A DNA stretch of 14,560 bases from an uncultured Acidimicrobiales bacterium (GCA_937942965.1 CALDGN010000184.1:1-14560); one strand, 5' to 3'. Positions 8,314-14,436 are shown, counted from the stretch's first letter. Notes: generated by a model from the letters alone, not told the origin. A program made the numbers and translations.

Positions 8314-8442
8314 TGGGCACCTCCGAGTGGAGCGGGGACAGTTCTCTCACTGCATCGGTCCGCGGCCCGCGAATGTGAGTCATCCGACTCGGTCACGAGG
8401 CGGGTCAGATCCGACGCCCGATGCGAGAACCGCACGCCAACG

Positions 8443-8925
8443 TCAGCCTTGACTCTTCCTAAATGCGACCATGCGAAGAACTTCACTCGGGTTCAACCGG
8501 CCGATCGGCCCAGTGGCGTAGACGGCGGTATCGATGGTGCCGTCTGGCTTCAGCAAGAAGCCGGTTGCATGCAGGAATGTGCGGTCTCCGGTCTGCACGA
8601 ACGAGCCGAGGGCCTCGGCCGTTGCGACAGCATCGACCTCGGCGAGCATCGGAAAGCCGACGTGCAGACCCTGCTTGAGGGTCGCCGTCTTCTCGATGCT
8701 GTCGACCGACGCGAAGACGACCTTGATGCCAGCGTCGATGAACGGACGGGCGTGGGTGGCGAAGTCAACCAACTGTTGACGACAGTACGGTCACCAGTCG
8801 CCGCGATAGAACTGGACGACGGCCCAGTTGCCCGCGACCGACGCGCCCATGTCGACGTCGTTGCCGTCGAGGTCCTTGCCGACAATGCTGGGAAACGCAG
8901 CTCCAGCTTCGAGCGGATTCGTCAT
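8443..8925 (-). CDS. Peroxiredoxin/thioredoxin-like selenoprotein candidate (in-frame UGA, UxxC motif)
   Basis: A 160-residue AhpC/TSA-like redoxin. Read from the ATG at 8925 it gives MTNPLEAGAAFPSIVGKDLD, then WAVVQFYRGDW, one UGA at codon 45 (8791-8793), PYCRQQLVDFA, and continues without interruption to TGA at 8443-8445. The UGA replaces the N-terminal Cys of the family's W-C-P-Y-C active site; Cys48 is present, so the product would have a redox UxxC. The thioredoxin-fold remainder is intact (VVFASVDS, FPMLAEVD, GFLLKPDGTIDTAVYATGPIGR). The start codon overlaps the upstream CDF stop as TGATG, implying translational coupling. A hairpin fitting a bacterial SECIS follows the UGA. Without Sec decoding only a headless fragment from the TTG at 8772 would be called. 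Alternatives are a sequencing error or a recent nonsense mutation. The likely role is a thiol oxidoreductase or peroxidase; the substrate is unknown. Confidence 0.85.
8764..8780 (-). promoter_or_regulatory. Candidate bacterial SECIS hairpin
   Basis: On the mRNA strand, ten bases after the UGA (8791-8793), there is a perfect 6-bp stem GUCAAC / GUUGAC (8780-8775 with 8769-8764) closing a 5-nt loop AGUUG. The loop carries the G-U expected of bacterial SECIS apical loops, and its G lies 18 bases after the UGA, inside the range known for these elements. It sits within the coding sequence, as bacterial SECIS elements do, where it would recruit SelB with Sec-tRNA. A competing smaller pairing (ACUGU/ACAGU) overlaps it. 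Confidence 0.65.
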
Positions 8926-9842
8926 CAGAACTCCCTTTGCAGATCTGGCTCGATGTACATCGGTCGTGCATGCGGAGCGACCTTGCGCACGTTCGCCTCG
9001 ACATCGTTGACACGATCAGCAAGCGCCGCCGTGTCCAGGTCAGCGTCGAATTCGAGCTTGGCACCGACCAACAGTTCCTCAGGGCCGAGGTACTGGGTGC
9101 GGAGGTGGATGATGCTCTTGACGCCAGGGGTGCGTTCGATCGCGCCTCGGATGGCCTTCATCTTCTCGGGTTGTGCGCCCTCACCGAGCAGCATGCTGCG
9201 CATCTCGACGATCAGAACCATCGCAATGAGGAACAACAGGATGCCGATGCTCAGCGTGCCGATGCCGTCCCAGACAGGAGCGTTGAACGTGTCGGCAATG
9301 AATACCGAGACGATGGCGATAACGAGACCGAGCATGGCGCCGATGTCTTCGAGCAGCACGACGGCCAGCTCAGGTACCCGCGTGTTGCGGACGAACTGCC
9401 ACCAGGACTCGTCGTTTCGCTTCACGCGCCTGGACTCGACCACCGCAGTGCGCAGCGCGAAGCCCTCGGCGAAGATACCGAATCCGAGGATGCAGTAGGC
9501 GACGATTGCGTTGTCGATCTCGTGCGGGTGTCGGATCTTCTCAATGCCCTCGTAGAGCGCGAAGCCCGAACCGACGAGAAACAGTACGAGGGCCACGACG
9601 AAGGCCCAGAAGAACCGTTCGCGTCCATAGCCGAACTGGTGCTCGTCGTCGGCCTCTTTCTTGGCGGCCTTGCCGCCCCAGAGCAAGAGGCCCTGGTTGC
9701 CCGAGTCGGCGACCGAGTGAATGGCCTCGGCCAACATCGATGAGGAACCGGTGACGAAGAACCCCACGAACTTGGCCACGGCGATCGCCGAATTGCCAAC
9801 GAGTGCGGCGAGGACGACTTTGGTGCTTCCACCGGCTGCCAT
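8925..9842 (-). CDS. Cation diffusion facilitator family metal transporter
   Basis: A 305-residue CDF exporter, which normally exchanges protons for Zn2+, Mn2+, Fe2+ or related divalent metals. The N-terminal part holds about six membrane segments. The TM2 metal site is HSVAD (His42, Asp46), preceded by SSSMLAEAIH. In TM5 the usual HxxxD is replaced by VVLLEDIGAMLG (Glu165, Asp166), as in the SLC30A9/ZnT9-like branch. A linker GKAAKKEADDEHQFGYGRER follows TM2, and the cytosolic C-terminal domain (IERTPGVKSIIHLRTQYLGPEELLVGAKLEF) is the usual regulatory fold. The metal is not predictable from sequence. The ATG at 9842 has AAGGGG six bases upstream; an adjacent TTG at 9845 is less likely. Its stop overlaps the ATG of the selenoprotein candidate (TGATG), so the two are probably cotranscribed. 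Confidence 0.92.
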   Translation of the reverse strand: MAAGGSTKVVLAALVGNSAIAVAKFVGFFVTGSSSMLAEAIHSVADSGNQGLLLWGGKAAKKEADDEHQFGYGRERFFWAFVVALVLFLVGSGFALYEGIEKIRHPHEIDNAIVAYCILGFGIFAEGFALRTAVVESRRVKRNDESWWQFVRNTRVPELAVVLLEDIGAMLGLVIAIVSVFIADTFNAPVWDGIGTLSIGILLFLIAMVLIVEMRSMLLGEGAQPEKMKAIRGAIERTPGVKSIIHLRTQYLGPEELLVGAKLEFDADLDTAALADRVNDVEANVRKVAPHARPMYIEPDLQREF

Positions 9843-9850
9843 CAAAGGCC

Positions 9851-9877
9851 CCTTAGGTGTGCGAACAGAACCTAGGG
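9851..9877. repeat. Imperfect inverted repeat over the CDF promoter -10 and transcript start
   Basis: Arms CCTTAGGT (9851-9858) and ACCTAGGG (9870-9877) are complementary at seven of eight positions around an 11-base spacer. The repeat overlaps the proposed -10 box and start point, where a repressor operator would be expected. No known metal-regulator consensus is recognised in it. Confidence 0.3.
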
Positions 9878-9897
9878 AGTCTACGGCCAGTTGTCAC
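9869..9897 (-). promoter_or_regulatory. Putative housekeeping promoter of the CDF-redoxin operon
   Basis: On the minus strand GTGACA (9897-9892) and TAGGTT (9874-9869) are separated by exactly 17 bases, a good match to -35/-10 boxes. Transcription would begin near 9862, leaving a leader of about 20 bases with the AAGGGG ribosome site before the ATG at 9842. Recognised by eye only. Confidence 0.5.
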
Positions 9898-9929
9898 CCG
9901 TTAGCGGTACGACGCTCGCAGGGGTGCTG

Positions 9930-10808
9930 CTACTCGATGGGCGTGGCGACCGCAACCGTGTTCGATTCATACGACCGAAGCTGCGGGTTGAATGCGCCGC
10001 CGCACGTGATGAGCGCAAGCTGCGGCGATCCGTCACGTGCGAAGAGCTCGGGCGGCAGTTCTTCTTTGAAGTAGTCGGTCACCGAATCGATGCGATAGCG
10101 CTGTGATGTGCCGTCGCTATAGCCAACGGCCACGACTGCCCCGACCGCGACGTCGGCGAGGTGGCGGAACACCCCGTCGACGCCGTCAAAGGCAATGTGC
10201 GCTGCAAGCACCGCAGATCCTTCTTCGCCCGGAGTCGGCCCGAACCGATACCACCCAACCTGGTCGGCGGGAGGAACTTCGAACGTTTGGTCAGGGTTGA
10301 CGCCGACCGGAATGATCGTTGCGTCGACAACATCGATGTCCTCAATGACCATGGACACCGGTTGGCGGCCGCCGGGTTCTGGAGTGAGCGCCTCGAAGCC
10401 GATCGGAGCCGGGGGGAGCTCCGTGTCGGAGAACTCGTCGCCGAGTTCGTTCGTCGAGGTGGCTTCGTCCATGCCCGGATCGGCCGCCACGGTTGTGTAG
10501 CCATTCGCAGCGTCGGTGTCGGTTGCGTCGTGAGACGGATCCGGTTCCGAGTCGGGCACTGCGGTTGGCGTCGTGTTGGTGGTGGACCCGGAAGACTCGT
10601 CGCCGGTGTCGGCGGCGTTGCCTTCGATGTCGAGGTCTTCGACCGCAGCCTCAGCTGCGTCCTCCAGTGCGGCGGCAGCAGTTGCGACCGCCGCGTCGGG
10701 TTCACCAATGGAGGTCGAAGCGCTGGCGCACCCTGCAGCGATCATGGCCAAGGCCATGATCAGCCACAGGGTGCGCCCGGCCAGTGATGCCGGGGTAGAT
10801 GGTTTCAC
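9930..10808 (-). CDS. Class F-like sortase with lipoprotein-type N-terminus
   Basis: A 292-residue extracytoplasmic sortase, a cysteine transpeptidase that attaches surface proteins. The catalytic triad is visible: His204 in VLAAHIAF, Cys269 in LALITCGG, and Arg278 in FNPQLRSYESN. The compact catalytic domain (about 148-292) and the TCGG context resemble the actinobacterial class E/F group. The N-terminus ends in IAAGC, a plausible lipobox with Cys27, rather than a simple membrane anchor. Residues about 34-130 are a long Ala/Asp/Glu/Thr-rich, low-complexity acidic linker that would hold the enzyme away from the membrane or reach into the wall. The GTG start at 10808 has GGAG ten bases upstream. 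It follows the DUF4397 gene by 35 bases on the same strand, making that protein its likely substrate. Class F versus class E is not certain. Confidence 0.85.
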   Translation of the reverse strand: MKPSTPASLAGRTLWLIMALAMIAAGCASASTSIGEPDAAVATAAAALEDAAEAAVEDLDIEGNAADTGDESSGSTTNTTPTAVPDSEPDPSHDATDTDAANGYTTVAADPGMDEATSTNELGDEFSDTELPPAPIGFEALTPEPGGRQPVSMVIEDIDVVDATIIPVGVNPDQTFEVPPADQVGWYRFGPTPGEEGSAVLAAHIAFDGVDGVFRHLADVAVGAVVAVGYSDGTSQRYRIDSVTDYFKEELPPELFARDGSPQLALITCGGAFNPQLRSYESNTVAVATPIE

Positions 10809-10843
10809 TGGTCGATGCTCCGTGAATGTCTAGGAGGTCCGAA

Positions 10844-11644
10844 TCAGCCGCGAGCGCGGGTGACAGCGGGGACTGCAACAGCGGCGGCGATTGCGATACC
10901 GACGATGCCAGCGATCGCAGCGACGCTCACACCCTGTGCAGCATCAACTGGGCTGTTACCCGTGTTGACTGCAGCTGGTGGGGTTGCGAGGCCTTCGATG
11001 CTCTCGGTGAGCACGGTCAGCGAGCCCTCTTCGAGTGAACCAACGGCGTAAACGATGAGGTTGGCGCCTTCGGTGATTGGAAGATCAGCTGGGCCAATGA
11101 CGACGGGCTCGGTTGCGCCGGTGGGCACGACCTCAGCCGAGATGGTGCCTGCAGGCAGGTCAGCGTCGCCGCCCGCGCCGTTGGGCACGTTCTCGAATGC
11201 GACTGCGCCATTGGCGAGGATGTCAACGGCAGGTGCAGCAGCGGTGTGGCGCACGGTGATGCGGCCTTCGCCAGCAGCAGTCGAGGACTCGTTGTTTTCG
11301 AACACGCCGATCGTTGGGGTGCCGTCAGCGTCGAGGTGAGCGATGAGGGTGAAGTTGCCGTCCGCAGGCAGCGCCACGTCGCCAGCGTCGATAGCGACGG
11401 TGTCGGTGCCAGCAACCTTGACCTTGACGCCTTCAAGCGTTGCACCAGCGAAGGCGCTGAGATCTTGGGTGTCGCCGAAGGAGAAGCCTTCGAACACGTT
11501 GGCGCCGTTGGCTTCGACATCTACGTCGACGCCGGGAATGCCGTGGATCAGGTGAATCCGAATGTGGCCGTCAGCCTGAGCTGGAGCCGCAAACATGACT
11601 GCCGAGATGGCAAGTGCCGCAAGAGCGGCGATCAACCTACGCAT
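10844..11644 (-). CDS. DUF4397 surface protein with C-terminal membrane anchor
   Basis: A 266-residue exported protein. The ATG at 11644 has AAAGGA six bases upstream; the ATG at 11659 lies before that ribosome site and is unlikely. A signal peptide (MRRLIAALAALAISAVMFAAPAQA) ends at AQA-D. The body holds two related beta-rich DUF4397 modules: one opens at about residue 28 (RIHLIHGIPGVDVDVEANG) and the second at about 128 (RITVRHTAAAPAVDILANG). The C-terminus has PPAAVNTGNSPVD (222-234), a hydrophobic helix (238-260) and a basic tail TRARG. That layout resembles a cell-wall sorting signal, with NTG in place of LPxTG. DUF4397 has no defined biochemical function. The sortase gene directly downstream suggests wall anchoring; a simple membrane anchor is the alternative. 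Confidence 0.87.
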   Translation of the reverse strand: MRRLIAALAALAISAVMFAAPAQADGHIRIHLIHGIPGVDVDVEANGANVFEGFSFGDTQDLSAFAGATLEGVKVKVAGTDTVAIDAGDVALPADGNFTLIAHLDADGTPTIGVFENNESSTAAGEGRITVRHTAAAPAVDILANGAVAFENVPNGAGGDADLPAGTISAEVVPTGATEPVVIGPADLPITEGANLIVYAVGSLEEGSLTVLTESIEGLATPPAAVNTGNSPVDAAQGVSVAAIAGIVGIAIAAAVAVPAVTRARG

Positions 11645-11755
11645 GGTTGGTCCTTTCATATGAGGCGCCGATCCCGTTGATCGATGCCCCGGTATTTGGT
11701 TGGGATACCGCCTACTTCGACCGGGGGCGCGGGTTCAGATGCACTTTCCGAAAAG

Positions 11756-11769
11756 TTTTAGTACTAAAA
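11756..11769. repeat. 14-bp perfect palindrome
   Basis: TTTTAGTACTAAAA reads identically on both strands. It lies in the AT-rich patch of the divergent promoter region, with its centre 27 bp from that of the next palindrome. It is a candidate operator half of a two-site control region; no regulator is recognised. Confidence 0.5.
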
Positions 11770-11779
11770 AGAAAAATCC

Positions 11780-11799
11780 CATTTGGATGCATCCAAATG
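11780..11799. repeat. 20-bp perfect palindrome
   Basis: CATTTGGATG followed directly by CATCCAAATG forms a perfect palindrome with no spacer, which suits a dimeric DNA-binding protein better than an RNA hairpin. It lies about 70-90 bp upstream of the sigma factor start and 136 bp from the DUF4397 start, so it could control either operon or both. Confidence 0.6.
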
Positions 11800-11867
11800 A
11801 CCGTTTCCATCGAAAATCCTCTGCAATGGCACTCGCTCCGATCACCCTCGGACTACCAAGGACTTTG

Positions 11868-12443
11868 GTGACTTCTCCTCCCCACGACGGCGCCGACGAC
11901 GCGTCCGTGATCGATATCGATCAGGTGGACGCTGCGTTCCGGTCCGGTTCCGAACATGGCCTCGCTGCGGCATACGACGCGCACGGCGCACTCGTTCACA
12001 CGCTGTGCGCCCGAGCCCACCCCACCCAAGCCGCCGACCTGACCCAAGAAGTCTTCTTGTCGGCCTGGCGTGCCCGAGACCGCTTCGACCCGGGCCGAGG
12101 CCCACTCGCCGCCTGGCTCGTCGGGATCGCCAAGAACAAGATCGTCGATGCGTATCGCAAAGACGGCCGCCAAGTTCCGGCAGCTCGCGACGAAGACGGA
12201 AGCCGGGTCAGCCGACTCGCCGACAGTCGCCAGCCGCTCGACCATTTGGCCGACCGCCTGCTCGTTACCGAAGCGCTTGCGACGCTTCCCGAGCGCCCTC
12301 GTGAAATCGTCCGGCTCGCCTTCTTCGACGATCTCACCCACGAACAAATCGCAGAGCAAACATCGGTTCCGCTCGGAACTGTAAAAAGTGACATCCGTCG
12401 GGGGCTGGCGCGATTGCGCCGATACTTGGAGGCCGCAGCATGA
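11868..12443 (+). CDS. ECF-family RNA polymerase sigma factor (SigK-like)
   Basis: A 191-residue sigma factor with only regions 2 and 4. Region 2 spans about 32-100: GLAAAYDAHGALVHTLCARA, DLTQEVFLSAWRARDRFDP, then LAAWLVGIAKNKIVDAYRK. Region 4 spans about 139-188, with LPERPREIVRLAFFDDLTHEQIAEQTSVPLGTVKSDIRRGLARLR holding the helix-turn-helix. The GTG at 11868 is preferred because AAGGA lies five bases upstream; an ATG at 11826 in the same frame is possible. The stop overlaps the next start as ATGA, and that gene is an RskA-like anti-sigma factor, so activity is probably controlled by membrane sequestration. It is divergent from the DUF4397/sortase pair, a plausible target. Pairing with an RskA-type protein suggests the SigK/SigL-like ECF group, but the subgroup is not certain. 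Confidence 0.93.
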   Translation: MTSPPHDGADDASVIDIDQVDAAFRSGSEHGLAAAYDAHGALVHTLCARAHPTQAADLTQEVFLSAWRARDRFDPGRGPLAAWLVGIAKNKIVDAYRKDGRQVPAARDEDGSRVSRLADSRQPLDHLADRLLVTEALATLPERPREIVRLAFFDDLTHEQIAEQTSVPLGTVKSDIRRGLARLRRYLEAAA

Positions 12444-13099
12444 ACGGCATTACCCGCGACGAACCCATGTTCAACGAAGACCAGATCCGAGAACTCACCC
12501 GCTCGGTCGAACCTCACGACTTCGACCGCATCGCTCCCCCAGCGATGGTGTGGAACAACATCATCGCCGAGGTCGAGGTCGAGACGGCGACGTCCGAAGC
12601 CGACGCTCGACGCACCGCGACCGGTGGCCGAGCCCGCCGCACCCAGCACTGGTTCCAGAAGTCCTCATCCAGCATGCTCGCGATTGCGGCTGCGACCCTC
12701 TTGATGGTGGGGGTCGTGGCCGCGGTCGTCGCCCGCAATGACGAACCGCCCGTCGAGTTCGCAACTGCACTCATGACCGACACCGATCTGCCGGTCCCGA
12801 CGAGCGAAACCGCCCAGGCACGAGTCGTATGTGACGACAACACATGCTCGGTCGAGGTTGACCTCACCGGCTTGCCCGACGCGGGCGCCGACGCAGATCT
12901 CGAACTCTGGGTCATCAACAGTGACGTGTCCGATATGCACACGCTTGGCTTCGTGACCGGCGAGACCGGCACCTTCGAGCTGCCGTTCGGCGTCACCGCT
13001 GATGACTTCCCGATCGTCGACATCTCGATCGAGCCACGCGACGGCGTCGAAGCCCACAGCGGCCAAAGCGTCCTGCGCGGCGTGTTCAACAACACCTAA
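12440..13099 (+). CDS. RskA-like transmembrane anti-sigma factor
   Basis: A 219-residue membrane protein. The cytosolic N-terminal part (1-78) has EDQIRELTRSVEPHDFDRIAPPAMVWNNIIAEV, resembling the PP-x-x-(V/L)W-x-x-I stretch of anti-sigma-K proteins; there is no HxxxCxxC zinc motif. One transmembrane helix lies at about 79-98 (MLAIAAATLLMVGVVAAVVA). The extracytoplasmic RskA C-terminal domain (about 105-219) has ARVVCDDNTCSVEVDLTGLPDAG, LELWVINSDV and VDISIEPRDGVEAHSGQSVLRGVF. Cys131 and Cys136 are extracytoplasmic and could form a disulfide, so oxidation may tune it; that is speculation. The ATG overlaps the sigma stop (ATGA) and has GGAGG seven bases upstream. It should hold the sigma factor at the membrane until released, for example by regulated proteolysis as known for RskA. 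Confidence 0.88.
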   Translation: MNGITRDEPMFNEDQIRELTRSVEPHDFDRIAPPAMVWNNIIAEVEVETATSEADARRTATGGRARRTQHWFQKSSSSMLAIAAATLLMVGVVAAVVARNDEPPVEFATALMTDTDLPVPTSETAQARVVCDDNTCSVEVDLTGLPDAGADADLELWVINSDVSDMHTLGFVTGETGTFELPFGVTADDFPIVDISIEPRDGVEAHSGQSVLRGVFNNT

Positions 13100-13164
13100 G
13101 GCGATCGGCGGAAGCCCACGTTTCGGCTAGCTGTCGGTCAAGGTTCTGCCAGTACCCTCGGCAT

Positions 13165-14409
13165 ATGGCTGATCCGATGCAAGAACTCTCCGACTGGCTT
13201 GACGCGAACTGGGACCCAAGCCTGACCGTGGGCGAATGGTGGCAGGTTCTCGCTGACGCTGGATACGCCAAGCCCTCGCTCCCCGAGCACGCCTACGGCA
13301 AGGGCTGGAGCCAATCGCAAGAGACCGCCGCCATGCGACTCATGGCGTCGAAAGACGTGCTTGGCCCGCCGCCAGGTCTTGGCTTCATGCTGGCCGCGCC
13401 GACGATCGCGGCCCACGGCACACAGGAACAGATCGACCGTTACATCCCACCGATCCTCAACGGCCAAGAGGCCTGGTGCCAGCTCTTCAGCGAGCCCGCC
13501 GCCGGTTCTGACCTTGCTGGATTGCAGACAAAGGCCGAACGCGATGGCGACCAGTGGCGCGTCGAAGGCCAAAAGGTCTGGACCTCGCAGGGCCACGCCG
13601 CCGACCTTGGCATGCTCGTCGCCCGCACCGACCCTTCGCAGCCCAAGCATCGCGGCATGACCTACTTCGTGATGGACATGGACCAAGACGGCGTCGACGT
13701 CCGCCCACTCAAGGAAATGACAGGCCGCACGTTCTTCAGCGAAGTGTTCATGACCGACGCCTGGGTCAACGAGTCCGACCGCCTCGGCGATCATGGCGAC
13801 GGTTGGCGCGTCGCGAACACGACCCTCACCGTCGAGCGCACCAGCATCGGCACCGGGTCGACCGGCGTCGCGATGGCCGCACCTGGCAAACGCATGAACT
13901 CGTTCGGACGAGTCGCTGGCGATGTCGTGCGCAAGGCACGCGAAAGCCGAGCCGAAGGCCACGCTCCCGGCGTCGGCATGAAGCTGTTCGACCGCTACGT
14001 CGAACTCGGCCGCAAGCTCGGCACGCTCAACGATCCCGTCCTGCGCGACGACATGATGAAGCTCTACTCGATGCTGCAGGTCAACCGCCTCAACATGCAA
14101 CGAGCACGGGTCAAGAACCAGCGCACCGGCGGCGAACCGAACATCGGCAAGCTGTGGAACGGTGAGCATCATCGCCAGTTCCGCGACCTCGGCCTGCGGA
14201 TCATCGGCGCCGACGGCATGCTCGACCCGACGGCCTCGATGACCGATCCCGCCGTGGTCAACGTGGCGCTCAACGCTCAGGCGCCACCGATCTACGGCGG
14301 CACCGATCAGATTCAGAAGAACATCGTCGGCGAACGCGTGCTCGGTCTTCCCAAGGAGCCTGGCTTCGACCGCGACACGCCGTTCAGCGAGCTTCCGAAG
14401 AACCAGTAG
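13165..14409 (+). CDS. Acyl-CoA dehydrogenase family protein
   Basis: A 414-residue flavoprotein of the acyl-CoA dehydrogenase family, which introduces an alpha-beta double bond into acyl-CoA thioesters. Motifs are AWCQLFSEPAAGSDLAGLQTKA (103-124, flavin/substrate loop), WTSQGHAADLGMLVARTDPS (139-158) and C-terminal IYGGTDQIQKNIVGERVLGLP (about 376-396). The residue after Tyr377 is Gly, where medium-chain enzymes have the catalytic Glu (YEGT). The base may lie elsewhere, as in isovaleryl- and long-chain types, or the protein may be one chain of a heteromeric enzyme, as known for actinobacterial FadE pairs; no partner is visible in the window. The substrate is unknown. There is no Shine-Dalgarno before the ATG, but TACCCT at 13153-13158 sits six bases upstream, so the transcript may be leaderless. 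It is a separate transcription unit from the anti-sigma gene. Confidence 0.92.
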   Translation: MADPMQELSDWLDANWDPSLTVGEWWQVLADAGYAKPSLPEHAYGKGWSQSQETAAMRLMASKDVLGPPPGLGFMLAAPTIAAHGTQEQIDRYIPPILNGQEAWCQLFSEPAAGSDLAGLQTKAERDGDQWRVEGQKVWTSQGHAADLGMLVARTDPSQPKHRGMTYFVMDMDQDGVDVRPLKEMTGRTFFSEVFMTDAWVNESDRLGDHGDGWRVANTTLTVERTSIGTGSTGVAMAAPGKRMNSFGRVAGDVVRKARESRAEGHAPGVGMKLFDRYVELGRKLGTLNDPVLRDDMMKLYSMLQVNRLNMQRARVKNQRTGGEPNIGKLWNGEHHRQFRDLGLRIIGADGMLDPTASMTDPAVVNVALNAQAPPIYGGTDQIQKNIVGERVLGLPKEPGFDRDTPFSELPKNQ

Positions 14410-14436
14410 CGACCCGAGAACCAACGGCGATGTGGC

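Larger units (their letters stand above)
11645..11867. promoter_or_regulatory. Divergent regulatory region between DUF4397 and sigma factor genes
   Basis: These 223 bases separate the two divergent operons. They contain an AT-rich patch (about 11749-11779) that stands out in this GC-rich window, two perfect palindromes (listed separately) and a smaller inverted repeat CGGTAT/ATACCG (11690-11695 and 11705-11710, 9-base loop) nearer the DUF4397 gene. The frame of the sigma factor is open through part of this stretch, but the residues look non-coding. No clear -35/-10 pair was identified for either direction. Confidence 0.55.

Noticed and set aside
8377..8390. GAGTC-ATCC-GACTC hairpin between the redoxin and H-NOX genes as a terminator
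   Set aside because: The stem is only 5 bp with no T-run on either strand, so it is too weak to call a terminator.
8443..8772. A 109-residue protein starting at TTG 8772 as the complete gene
   Set aside because: It would lack the first beta strand and the active-site motif of the redoxin fold and has no sensible start context. The same frame continues upstream through UGA to a coupled ATG at 8925, so this is the tail of the recoded gene.
8443..8925. The redoxin as a pseudogene broken by a nonsense codon
   Set aside because: A single UGA exactly at the CxxC first Cys, a SECIS-like hairpin at the right distance and otherwise intact coding sequence favour recoding. A sequencing error or mutation cannot be fully excluded from one sequence.
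11790..11818. A SigK-type promoter (CATCC, 16 bases, CGAAAATC) ahead of the sigma factor
   Set aside because: The -10-like part has an extra base compared with the mycobacterial SigK element as I recall it, and the -35-like part is embedded in the palindrome. The match is too loose to call.
11826..11867. An N-terminal extension of the sigma factor from ATG 11826
   Set aside because: The extra 14 residues add no conserved sequence, and the ATG lacks a ribosome site, whereas GTG 11868 has AAGGA at good spacing. It remains possible if the transcript is leaderless.
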